Numbered from the stretch's first letter, positions 19,357 to 28,562 are shown. The stretch is DNA of 64,000 nucleotides from Silicimonas sp963779765 (GCA_963779765.1 CAVZZP010000002.1:682001-746000); one strand, 5' to 3'. Numbers and translations are program-made. Notes: generated by a model from the sequence alone, not told the origin.

Positions 19357-20208
19357 ATGAAAGTCAGAACCGTAATTCTTCCCGTAGCCGGTAATGGTAC
19401 GCGTATGCTGCCTGCGACGAAGTCGGTCCCGAAGGAACTTCTTCCTGTCTACGACACTCCCGTCCTGCAGTTCGCCATAGACGAAGCCATCGCCGCAGGG
19501 GCCGAGCGCATCGTTCTGGTGTCGCATCGCTCGAAGGTCGCGATCGAGGAATATCTGAGCGTCAGCGAAGGCCTCGAAGAGACCTTGAAGGAAAAGGGCA
19601 AGGTTCAGCTCCTGCGCAAGCTTCAAAGCGCCCGGGTGCCGGATAAGGTCGACGTCCGCCTCGTCTACCAGGACGAAGCCCGCGGTCTCGGCCATGCTGT
19701 CCTGTGCGCCCGCGACGAGTGTCTTCCCGGTCCGGTCGGCGTCATCCTTCCCGACGACCTGATCGTCGGAACGTCTTGCCTGGGGCAAATGGTCGACGCG
19801 TTCGATCCTGAGACCATGAACAGCCTGATCGCCTCTCTGCGCGTCACCGAGGACGAGATCTCCAGCTATGGCGTCTTCGATTTCGAAGGCACTGATACCG
19901 TCGGCACCCCCCGGGCGGCCCGTGGTCTGGTCGAGAAGCCGGATGCCGAGAACGCGCCTTCGCACTTCGCTGCGATCGGCCGTTACGTTCTCTCGGAAGA
20001 TATCTTCGCCGCACTTGAAAAGACCGAGCCGGGTGCCGGAAACGAGATTCAGCTGACCGACGCCATTGCGACATGCGGCTCCATCTACGCCCTTGCAGTC
20101 CGCAGCCCGCGCTTCGATTGCGGTTGCCACGAAGGGCTCTTCGCCGCGGGTCAGTTCATGCGGAAGCTCAAGACCTCACGGTCGAGCGAAGCCATCGCGG
20201 CTGAATAA
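19357..20208 (+). CDS. galU: UTP-glucose-1-phosphate uridylyltransferase
   Basis: A 283-residue nucleotidyltransferase that makes UDP-glucose from UTP and glucose-1-phosphate. The signature GNGTRMLPATKSVPKELLPV at residues 13-32 region, the QDEARGLGHAVLCA uridine site, and VEKPDAENAPSHFAAIGRY are all present; length is normal. The start chosen (MKVRTVILP, 19357) matches the family N terminus and has an aggggtgt-type site. It supplies donor sugar for the nearby glycosyltransferases and lies 146 bases downstream of the debranching enzyme gene, probably with its own promoter. Confidence 0.94.
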   Translation: MKVRTVILPVAGNGTRMLPATKSVPKELLPVYDTPVLQFAIDEAIAAGAERIVLVSHRSKVAIEEYLSVSEGLEETLKEKGKVQLLRKLQSARVPDKVDVRLVYQDEARGLGHAVLCARDECLPGPVGVILPDDLIVGTSCLGQMVDAFDPETMNSLIASLRVTEDEISSYGVFDFEGTDTVGTPRAARGLVEKPDAENAPSHFAAIGRYVLSEDIFAALEKTEPGAGNEIQLTDAIATCGSIYALAVRSPRFDCGCHEGLFAAGQFMRKLKTSRSSEAIAAE

Positions 20209-20218
20209 AAAAGAACGA

Positions 20219-20239
20219 GTCCGGCCACTCGGGCCGGAC
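20219..20239 (-). terminator. Hairpin in the galU-receiver gap, with a U-run only on the minus strand
   Basis: GTCCGGCC, a 5-base loop, then GGCCGGAC. On the plus strand no T-run follows; on the minus strand it is followed by tcgttctttttta. It could stop antisense transcription entering galU, or slow readthrough from galU into the receiver gene. Confidence 0.4.
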
Positions 20240-20267
20240 CGCCGAGGCCCATCGACAGGACGATGCC

Positions 20268-20636
20268 ATGACCGAAGAGACAGACATCGTCCTCGTCGTG
20301 GATGACGAGACACTTATCGCGCTGGATCTTGCGGCGACGGTGGCATCCACGGGTCGAACCGTTCTGGGTCCCGCCTTCACGTTGTGCGCGGCGCGTAGAC
20401 TTCTCGAGACCGACACGCCCACCATCGCGCTTCTTGATATAAATGTCGGAAGCGAAGTCGTGTGGCCGCTGGCCCATGAGCTCCTCGAGATAAATTGCGT
20501 GGTCATCTTCATCAGTGGCGATCCCCGTCAGCGAATGTCGGTTCCGGACTTTGCCGACGCCACATGCATCGAAAAGCCTGCCTTGCCGCAGGACATCTGT
20601 CGAGTTCTGGACCACGCAACAGCTTCGGCTGCCTGA
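20268..20636 (+). CDS. Stand-alone response-regulator receiver domain
   Basis: A 122-residue CheY-like receiver with no output domain. The acidic pair is Asp12-Asp13, the phosphoacceptor Asp57 lies in ALLDINVG, the switch residue Ser83 in FISGD, and Lys103 in IEKP; all catalytic residues are kept. Such single-domain receivers in alphaproteobacteria often pair with HWE/HisKA2 histidine kinases or act as phosphate sinks, but no kinase gene is in the window. ATG at 20268 follows gacaggacgatgcc. It lies 59 bases after galU and may be cotranscribed. Confidence 0.86.
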   Translation: MTEETDIVLVVDDETLIALDLAATVASTGRTVLGPAFTLCAARRLLETDTPTIALLDINVGSEVVWPLAHELLEINCVVIFISGDPRQRMSVPDFADATCIEKPALPQDICRVLDHATASAA

Positions 20637-20888
20637 AGCGCTTGTCTTGTCGAATTGCCCCCGCGTAGCTCGCCGGTGCGTGCAGGGAGGGTGGCGTGAC
20701 GGCAGGGCGGCGCTCCTTGGGGGGGTGCTAGTCTCCTGAACATCCGGATGCGGCTCTCTGGATCGACTACGCGCGCTTTTCGGTCTAGGCGGAAGTCGCA
20801 CGAATGCGGATCGCTCAACTCGCCTGGTCGCACCTCGAACCCGAGTACGGACGCTTCTAATCTTCACCGGCTTGCCCGGGCGTCCGCT

Positions 20889-21491
20889 CTAGGTCTCGTC
20901 GCCCTCACTCAGCATCGCGCGGATCAGGAAGAAACCCGCGATGGCGGCAATGGCCACCGACGACACGAGCCCTCCCCAATCCCCCACGACGCCCGTCAAC
21001 ACGTCCAGCTTCTCGGCAAACATGTACCCCAGAAGGACGTAGCCGGTGACCCAGATCGCCTCGCCCGCCGCATCCCAGACCAGGAAGGTGCCCCACCTCA
21101 TGCCGGCCGCGCCCGAGATGAAATTGACGTAGGGCCCCAGAGGCGCCACCAGCCACGTCGAGAAAAAGACACCCAATGGCCCCCAGGTCCGCACCGTCTC
21201 CTCGGCGCGTTCGACCATCGCCGCTCGCTTTGGAACGGCCCGGAGGCGCACGAGAAGCGGCGCCCCTCCGAAGCGCCCGACGTGATAGCCGGTGTTGTCG
21301 CCCGCGATGGCCGCCACGTACGCGGTCAGGAGGACCGACCAGAGCGTCAGGTCGCCAGTTGCGGCGAAAGCTCCGCCCGCGAGCATCACCGCAAAGGTCG
21401 GGATCGGGAAGGCGAGGCACGACAGGAAGGCTGACGCGGCGACGATCCACAGACCCCAGTCCGCGACGAGAGCGTATAGGGTTTCCGTCAC
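20889..21491 (-). CDS. DedA-family (VTT/SNARE-associated domain) membrane protein
   Basis: A 200-residue polytopic protein with the DedA core: a re-entrant N-terminal segment (FLSCLAFPIPTFAVMLAGG), GDNTGYHVGRFGG after the second helix, and RTWGPLGVFFSTWLVAPLGPYV (the conserved R/G-P segment). DedA proteins act in membrane lipid homeostasis, possibly as lipid flippases. Start is a GTG at 21491 whose GTGA overlaps the stop of the small upstream gene; no in-frame ATG fits as well. It is followed by a 252-base gap with no gene visible. Confidence 0.83.
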   Translation of the reverse strand: MTETLYALVADWGLWIVAASAFLSCLAFPIPTFAVMLAGGAFAATGDLTLWSVLLTAYVAAIAGDNTGYHVGRFGGAPLLVRLRAVPKRAAMVERAEETVRTWGPLGVFFSTWLVAPLGPYVNFISGAAGMRWGTFLVWDAAGEAIWVTGYVLLGYMFAEKLDVLTGVVGDWGGLVSSVAIAAIAGFFLIRAMLSEGDET

Positions 21492-21832
21492 GGTCGGAGA
21501 CGCTTCTCGGCCAGGACGCGTTCGACGGCGGCGACGGCTTCTTCGGGCGTCAGGCCCTGCATCTCGGCGATCTCGTTCAGGCTGCGGCCCCTGCCCGTGT
21601 CGCGGTCGACGCCTAGCGCAGCGCCGATCTCGTCGGGCGGGACCTGCCAGGCACGGGCGACATAGCGGATCGTCATCCAGGGCTCGACCGGCTGTCGTTC
21701 CACAACATGGTCGCGGAACCGAATTGCATGAACCGCCATGACGGTCGCGAAGCCAAGCGCGAGTGTCACCGCCACGAGGAAGATCGCGGCGAGAACCTTG
21801 TGGCGGCGCAGGGTGGAGACGACCCGGGACAT
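21488..21832 (-). CDS. Small single-pass membrane protein of unknown function
   Basis: A 114-residue protein with one membrane segment (residues ~14-35, LAAIFLVAVTLALGFATVMAV) and a C-terminal soluble part. That part contains two helix-rich stretches (MTIRYVARAWQVPPDEIGAAL and LNEIAEMQGLTPEEAVAAVE) that resemble short helix-turn-helix-like or SHOCT-like units. I do not recognise the family. It overlaps the DedA-family gene by four bases (GTGA), so the two are translationally coupled and may act together at the membrane. Confidence 0.7.
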   Translation of the reverse strand: MSRVVSTLRRHKVLAAIFLVAVTLALGFATVMAVHAIRFRDHVVERQPVEPWMTIRYVARAWQVPPDEIGAALGVDRDTGRGRSLNEIAEMQGLTPEEAVAAVERVLAEKRLRP

Positions 21833-21879
21833 GCGGCACTGTCTCGCGCATGGGACAGGGGCGCAAGGCGGTGCGGCAG

Positions 21880-23526
21880 TCAGGCGCGTCCCAGACGCCG
21901 GTCCTCGTCCGCCAGGTCGGGATCCCGCTCCGAGGCTGCGCCGTAGCCGCCGCCGCCCGGGGTCCGCACGCGCACCCTGTCACCCGCGCGAAGCGGGATG
22001 TCCTGCTCTTTCGAAAGGTGTTCGGGCGTGTACTTGGCGCCGTTCCGCCAGACCTCGACCTCGTTCTTCGCACCGTCCTCACCGCCCAGCGCGCCCTGCG
22101 GTCCGAAACGTCCGTGATCCATGACGAAGCTCGCCCGCGCGGTTCCGCGCAGCAGTTCGACCTCGTAGTCCAGCCCCAGCCCGCCCCGGTGCCGGCCACG
22201 ACCGCCCGAGCCTTCGCGCAGCGCATATCGGTGATAAAGCACCGGAAAATTCTGCTCCATGATCTCGACGGGCGGGGCCTTCGAGATGCCGATGGTCGAA
22301 CAGCCATTCGCCAGCCCATCGTGGTCGGCGTTGCCGCCGTATCCTCCGCCGGACAGCTGGTACATCACGAAGTCGCGCCCGGTCTCCGGATCGTGGCCGC
22401 CCAGCGCGAAGTTGCCGCTGGTGCCTGCGGGTGCGGCCGTGACCCTGTCCGGCAGCGCCTCTACAAGCGCCGCGAAGACCGCTTCGGCGATGCGCTGGCT
22501 GACCTCGGCCGCGCAGCCCGACACCGGCCGGGGATAGCGTGCGTCGAGGAACGTGCGCTCGCAGCCCTCGATGGACAGCGGTTCGAAGGCCCCCGCACTG
22601 ATCGGAACCTCGGGGAAGATATGGCGCATCGCGAGGTAGACCGACGAATGCGTCGTCGCGAGGACCGAGTTCATCGGCCCCATGCAGGGCGGGCTCGACC
22701 GCGAGAAATCGAAGCTGAGGGCGCCCGGCGTCTTCGCGACCGTAAGTCGGATCGCCAGCGGCTCGTTCACGACGCCGTCGCTGTCGATCCAGGCGGTGCT
22801 CTCGTAGGTGCCGTCCGCGATCTCGTCGATGAGCGTCCGCATCTGCGCCGCCGCCCGTCCACGCAGCGCGTCGATGGACGCGCGCACCACATCGTCGCCA
22901 TAGCGGTCGAGAAGCGCGGTAAGCCTCTCTTCACCCACGGTCAGAGCGGCGGCTTGAGCCTTGACGTCGCCGATCCGCTGATCCGCCACGCGGATGTTCG
23001 AGCAGATGATAGCGTAGATCTCGGAATCGAGGACGCCCTCCTTGAACAGCCGCACCGGTGGCAGGCGCAGCCCCTCCTGCTCGACGGACGTGGCGGAGGC
23101 CGAAAAGCCGCCGGGGACCGCACCGCCCGTGTCGGGCCAGTGGCCGGTGTTCGACAGCCAGCAGAAGATCTCGCCGTTCCTGTAAAAGGGCCGCGCAAAC
23201 CGAACGTCCATCAAGTGCGTGCCGCCCAGGTAGGGGTCGTTGACGATGTAGGTGTCGCCCGGTTTCGGCGCGGCCGCGCGTCCGTCGCGGATCATCTCGA
23301 TCAGCGTCCGGGTCGAATACTGCATCGTGCCGACGAATACGGGCAAGCCGCCCTGCCCCTGCGCGATCAGGGATCCATCCTCGGCTGAATAGATGCCGTC
23401 CGAGCGGTCGTTCGCTTCGGCGATGACGGGCGAGAAGGCGGCGCGAGAGAACGTCAGATCCATTTCGTCGCAGACCTGCTGCAACCCCGCCTGGATGACC
23501 GACAGCGTGATCGGATCGACGGTCAT
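21880..23526 (-). CDS. hyuB: Hydantoinase B/oxoprolinase-family protein
   Basis: A 548-residue HyuB subunit. The family N terminus DPITLSVIQAGLQQVCDEM, the conserved AFSPVIAEANDRSDGIY, and glycine-rich YGGNADHDG and GGRGRHRGGLGLDYE near the C terminus are present; length is normal. It pairs with HyuA, whose stop overlaps this ATG (ATGA). HyuAB enzymes open cyclic amides (hydantoins, 5-oxoproline, N-methylhydantoin) with ATP, or act as acetone-carboxylase-like kinases. The cyclic substrate is unknown. Confidence 0.9.
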   Translation of the reverse strand: MTVDPITLSVIQAGLQQVCDEMDLTFSRAAFSPVIAEANDRSDGIYSAEDGSLIAQGQGGLPVFVGTMQYSTRTLIEMIRDGRAAAPKPGDTYIVNDPYLGGTHLMDVRFARPFYRNGEIFCWLSNTGHWPDTGGAVPGGFSASATSVEQEGLRLPPVRLFKEGVLDSEIYAIICSNIRVADQRIGDVKAQAAALTVGEERLTALLDRYGDDVVRASIDALRGRAAAQMRTLIDEIADGTYESTAWIDSDGVVNEPLAIRLTVAKTPGALSFDFSRSSPPCMGPMNSVLATTHSSVYLAMRHIFPEVPISAGAFEPLSIEGCERTFLDARYPRPVSGCAAEVSQRIAEAVFAALVEALPDRVTAAPAGTSGNFALGGHDPETGRDFVMYQLSGGGYGGNADHDGLANGCSTIGISKAPPVEIMEQNFPVLYHRYALREGSGGRGRHRGGLGLDYEVELLRGTARASFVMDHGRFGPQGALGGEDGAKNEVEVWRNGAKYTPEHLSKEQDIPLRAGDRVRVRTPGGGGYGAASERDPDLADEDRRLGRA

Positions 23527-25565
23527 GCGGCACCTCCCACGTGGATGACGAGGTTACCGTCCGCGATGCCTTCCACGCGGTCGCCCGGCGGGATGAGGAT
23601 GGTCGAGTCGAATTGCTCGATGATCCCGGGGCCGTCGAGTCTCACATCCTCCGGCAAGTGGTCGCGCCAGTAGACGGGAGTGTCGTGCGCCTCGCCGTCG
23701 AAGATGACCGCTCGGACCGACGCGGGAGCGGCGCGCGCCATGCGGCCCACGGGGTCGATCAGGCCGCCCAGGTCGACGGACGCCGACGCGCCGATGACCG
23801 AGCAGTTGGCGTTGACCACGCGCGCCGGGATCTGGGCCAGCTCGACGCGAAACCTGTCCCAGTAGACGCGCTCGAACCGCGTCCGAAGCGTCTCGCGCGA
23901 TGGATCGGGCGCATCGAGCGGCACGCGGACGACATGCGACTGGCCCATGAATTGCATGTCGACGCTGAAGCTGTGCGTCACCCCGGTGACTTCGATCCTC
24001 TCGCGGTTCAGGGCGGCCTCGCCGGACGCCGCCTGCTCGGCGAAGACCTCATGCAGTTCGGCCATGTCCAGCGTGTCGAGCGGGCGGTTCAGCGTCCGCA
24101 CGTAGTCGTGGCGCAGGTCGGCCACGACGCAGCCCAGCGCGTTGGTCAGGCCCGGCCGCGCCGGGATCAGGACGCGCGGCACGCCAAGTTCGCGCGCCAG
24201 TGCCGCCGCGTGAAGCGGCCCGGCACCGCCAAAGGCGAAAAGCGCGAAGTCGCGCGGGTCAGCACCGAGAGACAGCGACACCATGCGGATCGCACCCGCC
24301 ATCTTCGCGTTGGCGAGGCGGATGACGGCCTCTGCCGCGCCCTCCGCATTCGTACCAAGCGGACGCCCCAACTCGCGGGCAAAGATCTCGGCCACGGCGT
24401 CGCGCGTCACTCCACCGCGCACGGCCAGCTTCGCGGGATCGAGACGCCCCAGAAGCAGGTTCGCGTCCGAAATCGTCGGCCGCGTTCCGCCCCGGCCATA
24501 GCAGATCGGCCCCGGATCGGCCCCGGCGCTTTCGGGTCCGACCTCCAGCAGCCCCGCCGCGTTCACCCGCGCGATCGAGCCTCCGCCCGCCCCCACGGTG
24601 CGCACGTCGACCATCGGCACATGGATCGGCATCGCGTATTCGATCTCGATCTCGTTCGACACCGGGGCCGCCCCATCGCGGATCAGGGCGACATCGGTCG
24701 AGGTGCCGCCCATGTCGTAGGTCAGAAGGTTGCCCTCGCCCACCCTGCGGCCGGTGTAGGCGGCAGCCATCACCCCGGACGCCGGTCCCGACATGACCGT
24801 CTTCGCGGCCTCGTGCGCGACGTGGCGGGACGATACCATGCCACCGTTGCCGTTCATCACCAGAAGTTCGCCGCCGTACCCCCGACCCTCAAGCTCGGAG
24901 CGAAGGCGCGCGACGTAGCGCTCGAGCAGAGGCTGGACGCTTGCGTTCACCGCCGCCGTCACGCCGCGCTCGAACTCGCGCGTCTCGGACAGAAGGCTGT
25001 GGCCCATGGTGATGAAGCGGTTCGGCCAGAGAACGCCCGCGATCTCGGCCGCGCGATGCTCGTGAACCGGGTTCGCATAGGCGTGCAGGAAGTGGATGAC
25101 CAGCGCCTCGCACCCCTTGTCGAGAAGCTCCAGGACCGCCGCGCGCGTCGCGGCTTCGTTCAGCGGCGTCAGGACGCGCCCTTTCGCGTCCATCCGCTCC
25201 GGCACCTCGATCCTCAGGTCGCGCGGGATGACGGGGCGGAACTCGCCCTTCATGCCGTAGGCCTGCGGCCGCGTGCGGCGGCCAAGCTCGAGGACGTCGC
25301 GAAATCCCCTGGTGGTGATCAGCCCGGTGCGCGCCAGCTTGCGCTCGAGGACGGCGTTGGTGGTGGTCGTCGTCCCGTGGACGATCAGGTCGACCCGGGT
25401 CAGGTCCACCTCCGCTGCATCGACGGCGGCAAGAACACCGAAGGCCTGGTTCTCGGGCGTGGTCGGCGTCTTCGCGATGCGGATCGCGCCGCTGTCCGCG
25501 TCGACCTCTACGAGATCCGTGAAGGTGCCGCCGACATCGACGCCGAGAAGTCTGCCGCCCGCCAC
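23523..25565 (-). CDS. hyuA: Hydantoinase A/oxoprolinase-family protein
   Basis: A ~680-residue ATP-binding HyuA subunit. The ASKHA-fold phosphate loop LLGVDVGGTFTDLVEVD is near the N terminus, VHGTTTTTNAVLERK follows, and TYDMGGTSTDVALIRDG plus GAGGGSIARV mark the second phosphate and adenosine loops. I chose the GTG at 25565, which places the phosphate loop where HyuA proteins normally have it; further in-frame starts exist upstream but give an uncharacteristic leader. It is divergent from a membrane-protein gene 110 bases away. HyuA supplies ATP-dependent activation for HyuB. Confidence 0.89.
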   Translation of the reverse strand: MAGGRLLGVDVGGTFTDLVEVDADSGAIRIAKTPTTPENQAFGVLAAVDAAEVDLTRVDLIVHGTTTTTNAVLERKLARTGLITTRGFRDVLELGRRTRPQAYGMKGEFRPVIPRDLRIEVPERMDAKGRVLTPLNEAATRAAVLELLDKGCEALVIHFLHAYANPVHEHRAAEIAGVLWPNRFITMGHSLLSETREFERGVTAAVNASVQPLLERYVARLRSELEGRGYGGELLVMNGNGGMVSSRHVAHEAAKTVMSGPASGVMAAAYTGRRVGEGNLLTYDMGGTSTDVALIRDGAAPVSNEIEIEYAMPIHVPMVDVRTVGAGGGSIARVNAAGLLEVGPESAGADPGPICYGRGGTRPTISDANLLLGRLDPAKLAVRGGVTRDAVAEIFARELGRPLGTNAEGAAEAVIRLANAKMAGAIRMVSLSLGADPRDFALFAFGGAGPLHAAALARELGVPRVLIPARPGLTNALGCVVADLRHDYVRTLNRPLDTLDMAELHEVFAEQAASGEAALNRERIEVTGVTHSFSVDMQFMGQSHVVRVPLDAPDPSRETLRTRFERVYWDRFRVELAQIPARVVNANCSVIGASASVDLGGLIDPVGRMARAAPASVRAVIFDGEAHDTPVYWRDHLPEDVRLDGPGIIEQFDSTILIPPGDRVEGIADGNLVIHVGGAA

Positions 25566-25674
25566 TTGCGATGTCCGCTCCGATTGCTTGTACACGAATA
25601 GAAGGACGGTGGCCTGAAGGCTGTCAATAGCGCCACCGCTTGCCTTCGTCCGCGACCTCGACAAGTCTCGCGCC

Positions 25675-27045
25675 ATGACGCCTGGTCGCCTCGCCTTCCT
25701 CCTGTCCGCGTTTCCTTTCGCAGCGTGGAGCCACACCTCCGAAGGCGGCTTCGTCCTCCTCCTGCCGACGGGCGCCTATATCACGGCGGGCGTGGCGGCA
25801 GTCGCCCTGACGGTGCTCGTCCTCTTCGCAGCTCGACCGGCGGCGGTGCGCGCCCTCTTCGCGTGGAGGGCCGTGAGGTTCACTTGGGCCCCCGAAATCC
25901 TTCCTGTCGTCACGAGCGTCCTGTCCTTTCTTCTCCTCGCCAGCCTCGTGACGCTCGGTCTCGCAGGTCCGCGAGGTCCGCTCGACAATCTTCTGCCGCT
26001 CAGTTTCTGGACCGTGGGATGGATGGCGCTCGTACCGATCGCCGCAGTTGCGGGCGATCCATGGAGGTGGATCAACCCCTGGACCGGACTCCTCCACCTC
26101 CTCTCTCCGATCCGCCCCAAGTTGACCCCGCCGCCTTCTCTCGGCGTATGGCCAGCGCTCATCCTGCTCATCGCTTTCGCGGCTTTTCTTCTTGTCGACG
26201 TGGCCCCAGACGATCCGAGACGGCTCGCCGTCGTCGTAGCGATCTACTGGCTGGTGACGATGGTGGGATGCCTGGTCTGCGGAGAGGGCTGGACGCGACA
26301 CGCGGAACTCGGGCGCGTCGTCCTGTCGACCTATGCGAGCCTCGCGCCGATCCGGTGGGGACCGAACGGAGGTGTCGGCGGACCGGGGTGGAGGGCGCTC
26401 GCCGCCCCGCCTCTCGCCGGTCTCGGGCTCTTCGCGCTGACGCTCCTTGCCGTGGGAAGTTTCGACGGGATCAACGAGACCTTCTGGTGGCTCGGCCTGA
26501 TCGGGGTGAACCCGCTCGAGTTTCCCGGACGCTCGGCCGTCGTCCTGCCGACGATGCTGGGACTGGGCGGCGCGATCCTGGCGCTTTGGGCCATCTTCGC
26601 GCTGACCGTCCGCGCCGGGCTGGCTCTGGCGGGCGGAGGCGCATTTACCCTAGCCGTCTCGCGCCTCGCGCTGGCCCTTCTGCCGATCGCGCTGGCCTAC
26701 CACATCGCGCATTACCTGACGGCCATCATCGTTGGCCTCCAGTACTGGATCGCCGCGCTCAATGACCCGCTCCACAGCGGCGCGGATCTCCTCGGCCTCG
26801 CCCCGTTCCGCGTCTCGACCGGCATGTTCAACCGCCTCGACCTCGTCCGCGTCATCTGGCTGACGCAGGCGGCGGTCGTCGTCGCGGGTCATGTCTGGTC
26901 GGTCCTCCTGTCGCATCGCATGGCGCTCGACATCGTCGAAGGCGACCACGCCCGCGCCGTTCGCCTGACCCTGCCGCTGTCGGCCTTCATGGTCGCCTAC
27001 ACCTTCCTCGGCCTCTGGCTTCTTGCCGCGCCACGGGGGGCGTGA
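25675..27045 (+). CDS. Multi-pass membrane protein, family not certain
   Basis: A 456-residue protein with about ten hydrophobic segments and a leading SHTSEGGF element after a first segment. Conserved-looking parts are DPWRWINPWTGL, SFDGINETFWW, ALAYHIAHYL (two histidines inside a membrane segment), GLQYWIAALNDP and HVWSVLLSHRMAL. From memory this pattern resembles membrane proteins automatically annotated as 'fenitrothion hydrolase', but no activity can be inferred. ATG at 25675 is divergent to hyuA. The intramembrane histidines and NPW motifs could bind a metal or heme. Confidence 0.6.
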   Translation: MTPGRLAFLLSAFPFAAWSHTSEGGFVLLLPTGAYITAGVAAVALTVLVLFAARPAAVRALFAWRAVRFTWAPEILPVVTSVLSFLLLASLVTLGLAGPRGPLDNLLPLSFWTVGWMALVPIAAVAGDPWRWINPWTGLLHLLSPIRPKLTPPPSLGVWPALILLIAFAAFLLVDVAPDDPRRLAVVVAIYWLVTMVGCLVCGEGWTRHAELGRVVLSTYASLAPIRWGPNGGVGGPGWRALAAPPLAGLGLFALTLLAVGSFDGINETFWWLGLIGVNPLEFPGRSAVVLPTMLGLGGAILALWAIFALTVRAGLALAGGGAFTLAVSRLALALLPIALAYHIAHYLTAIIVGLQYWIAALNDPLHSGADLLGLAPFRVSTGMFNRLDLVRVIWLTQAAVVVAGHVWSVLLSHRMALDIVEGDHARAVRLTLPLSAFMVAYTFLGLWLLAAPRGA

Positions 27046-27173
27046 TCGCCGAAAATACGGGCAGGCTTGGGCTGGAAGCAGGAAAACCTCTGGACATGTG
27101 GGGGGCGCCCCGCAAATCATCTGCCCGCACAGGAAGCGCCGCGACAAGGGCGCCGAAACAGGGAGTTCCGACC

Positions 27174-28452
27174 GTGACCTCGCACCGTCTCACCAGCCGC
27201 CGCAGCCTTCTGAAGGGCGCCGCCGCGGGCGGCCTCCTCGCCGCGTCCCCGCTCGCCGCGCGCTTCGCCTCGGCCCAGTCCGAGCCGATCCGCATCGGCT
27301 TCCAGCAGCACCAGACCGGCATCGGCGCCGCCTACGGCCGCTGGTACGGCCGCACCACCGAAGCCGCCGTGAAGGCGATCAACGACGCGGGCGGGATCAA
27401 CGGCCGACCGGTCGAAATCGTGGCAGAGGACGACGGCACCGATCCCAAGCGCGGCGCCGAGGTGATCGAGAAATTCGCCACCCAGCACAACTGCGACATC
27501 GCCTTCGGCACCCTTTTCAGCCACGTCGTCATGGGCTCGGCCCCCGCGGCAGGAGAACTGAAACTGCCCTACTTCGTCGTCTCGGAAGGCCACCACGTCG
27601 CGTCGGGCGCGCTGAACCGCTGGACGCTTCAGCCCGGCATAACCGACGTGAAAAGCCAGGTGTCGTCGATGGCGCCCTGGGTCACGGACACACTCGGCAA
27701 GAAGGTCACGATGGTCTTCCCGGACTATGCCTTCGGCCACGACCACCGCGACTTCTTCTCGGCGGCGGTGAAGGCGGCGGGCGGCGACGTCGTCGGCCTG
27801 ATCCCGATCCCACCGACCGAGACGACCTTCACCAAGTATTTCCCGCAGATCCCGCGCGAAACGGAGGTGCTCTATCACGTCATGGTCGGTCCCGCCGTTC
27901 TCACCTTCGTCAAGGAGCTGGGCGAGTTCTTCGGTCCCTCGGCGCCTGCGATCTTCGGCTTCATCGACAGCCTCGAGGCGGTGGATCTCGGCTTCGCCCG
28001 GGCTCGAATTTCTCGACGGTACATATTTCTGGGAGGGCAATCCGCGCTATGCGCAGGCCGACCAGTCCGAATACGACAAGGCCTTCCGCGCCGCTGTCGG
28101 CGTCGATGACACGGGCGCAAGCACGAGCGATGCCAAGGACGTCTCGACCTATGCCCACATGTGGGGCTGCTGGGAGACGCTCTATATCATCAAGGCCGCG
28201 ATGGAGGCTTCGGGATATGCCGGGCCGGACGATCGGCAGGCGCTGGTGGAGGCCGTCGAGGCGATGACCGACATGCCCGAGGGCATGGAGCATCCGCAGG
28301 GCCCCAAGCTGTTCAACGGGCGCACGCACCAGGTCTTCGGACGGCAGTACGTCAGCCAGGCCAAGGAGGGTCGCCTTGTGAAGGTCCACGCGACCTCCAT
28401 CGAGGACACGCTCTATCCGGACGAGGTCGACTACACCACGATGAGCTTCTGA
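27174..28452 (+). CDS. ABC transporter substrate-binding protein (branched-chain/urea type), frameshifted
   Basis: After correcting one indel this is a ~425-residue binding protein. A GTG at 27174 (site gggag 12 bases upstream) opens a twin-arginine-type signal (TSRRSLLKGAAAGG), followed by a Peripla_BP_6 fold: IRIGFQQHQTGIGAAYGR, EDDGTDPKRGAEVIEKF, and a Tyr/Trp-rich C-terminal lobe (YFWEGNPRY). One extra T near 27993-27994 breaks it at EAVDLG. It heads an ABC operon with two permeases and two ATPases. The family binds amino acids, urea or amides and sometimes aromatic acids. Confidence 0.88.
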
Positions 28453-28460
28453 GGTCGGCA

Positions 28461-28510
28461 GGGGGCGCTGCCCCCGTCCCGGCAAGGGGGCCGGGAGTCC
28501 CCCGGAGTAT
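28461..28510. repeat. G/C-rich palindromic intergenic element
   Basis: Two adjacent inverted repeats: GGGGGC/GCCCCC with a 3-base loop (28461-28475) and CCCGGC/GCCGGG with a 6-base loop (28478-28495), followed by cggagtatttccgccaagaag. Its composition and the trailing A/G-rich string look like a dispersed extragenic palindrome I associate with Rhodobacterales genomes, but no second copy is in this window. It could also attenuate expression between the binding protein and permease genes. Confidence 0.4.
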
Positions 28511-28562
28511 TTCCGCCAAGAAGAAGGCGCATCCGCAGGGGTGCGGCCGTTTCGGAGACTGA

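Noticed and set aside
20640..20888. Possible small gene between the receiver and the DedA-family gene
   Set aside because: Only short frames with poor starts are found; no RNA fold or terminator stands out.
23541..25601. Long plus-strand open frame across hyuA
   Set aside because: Antisense shadow of a full-length HyuA with all family motifs.
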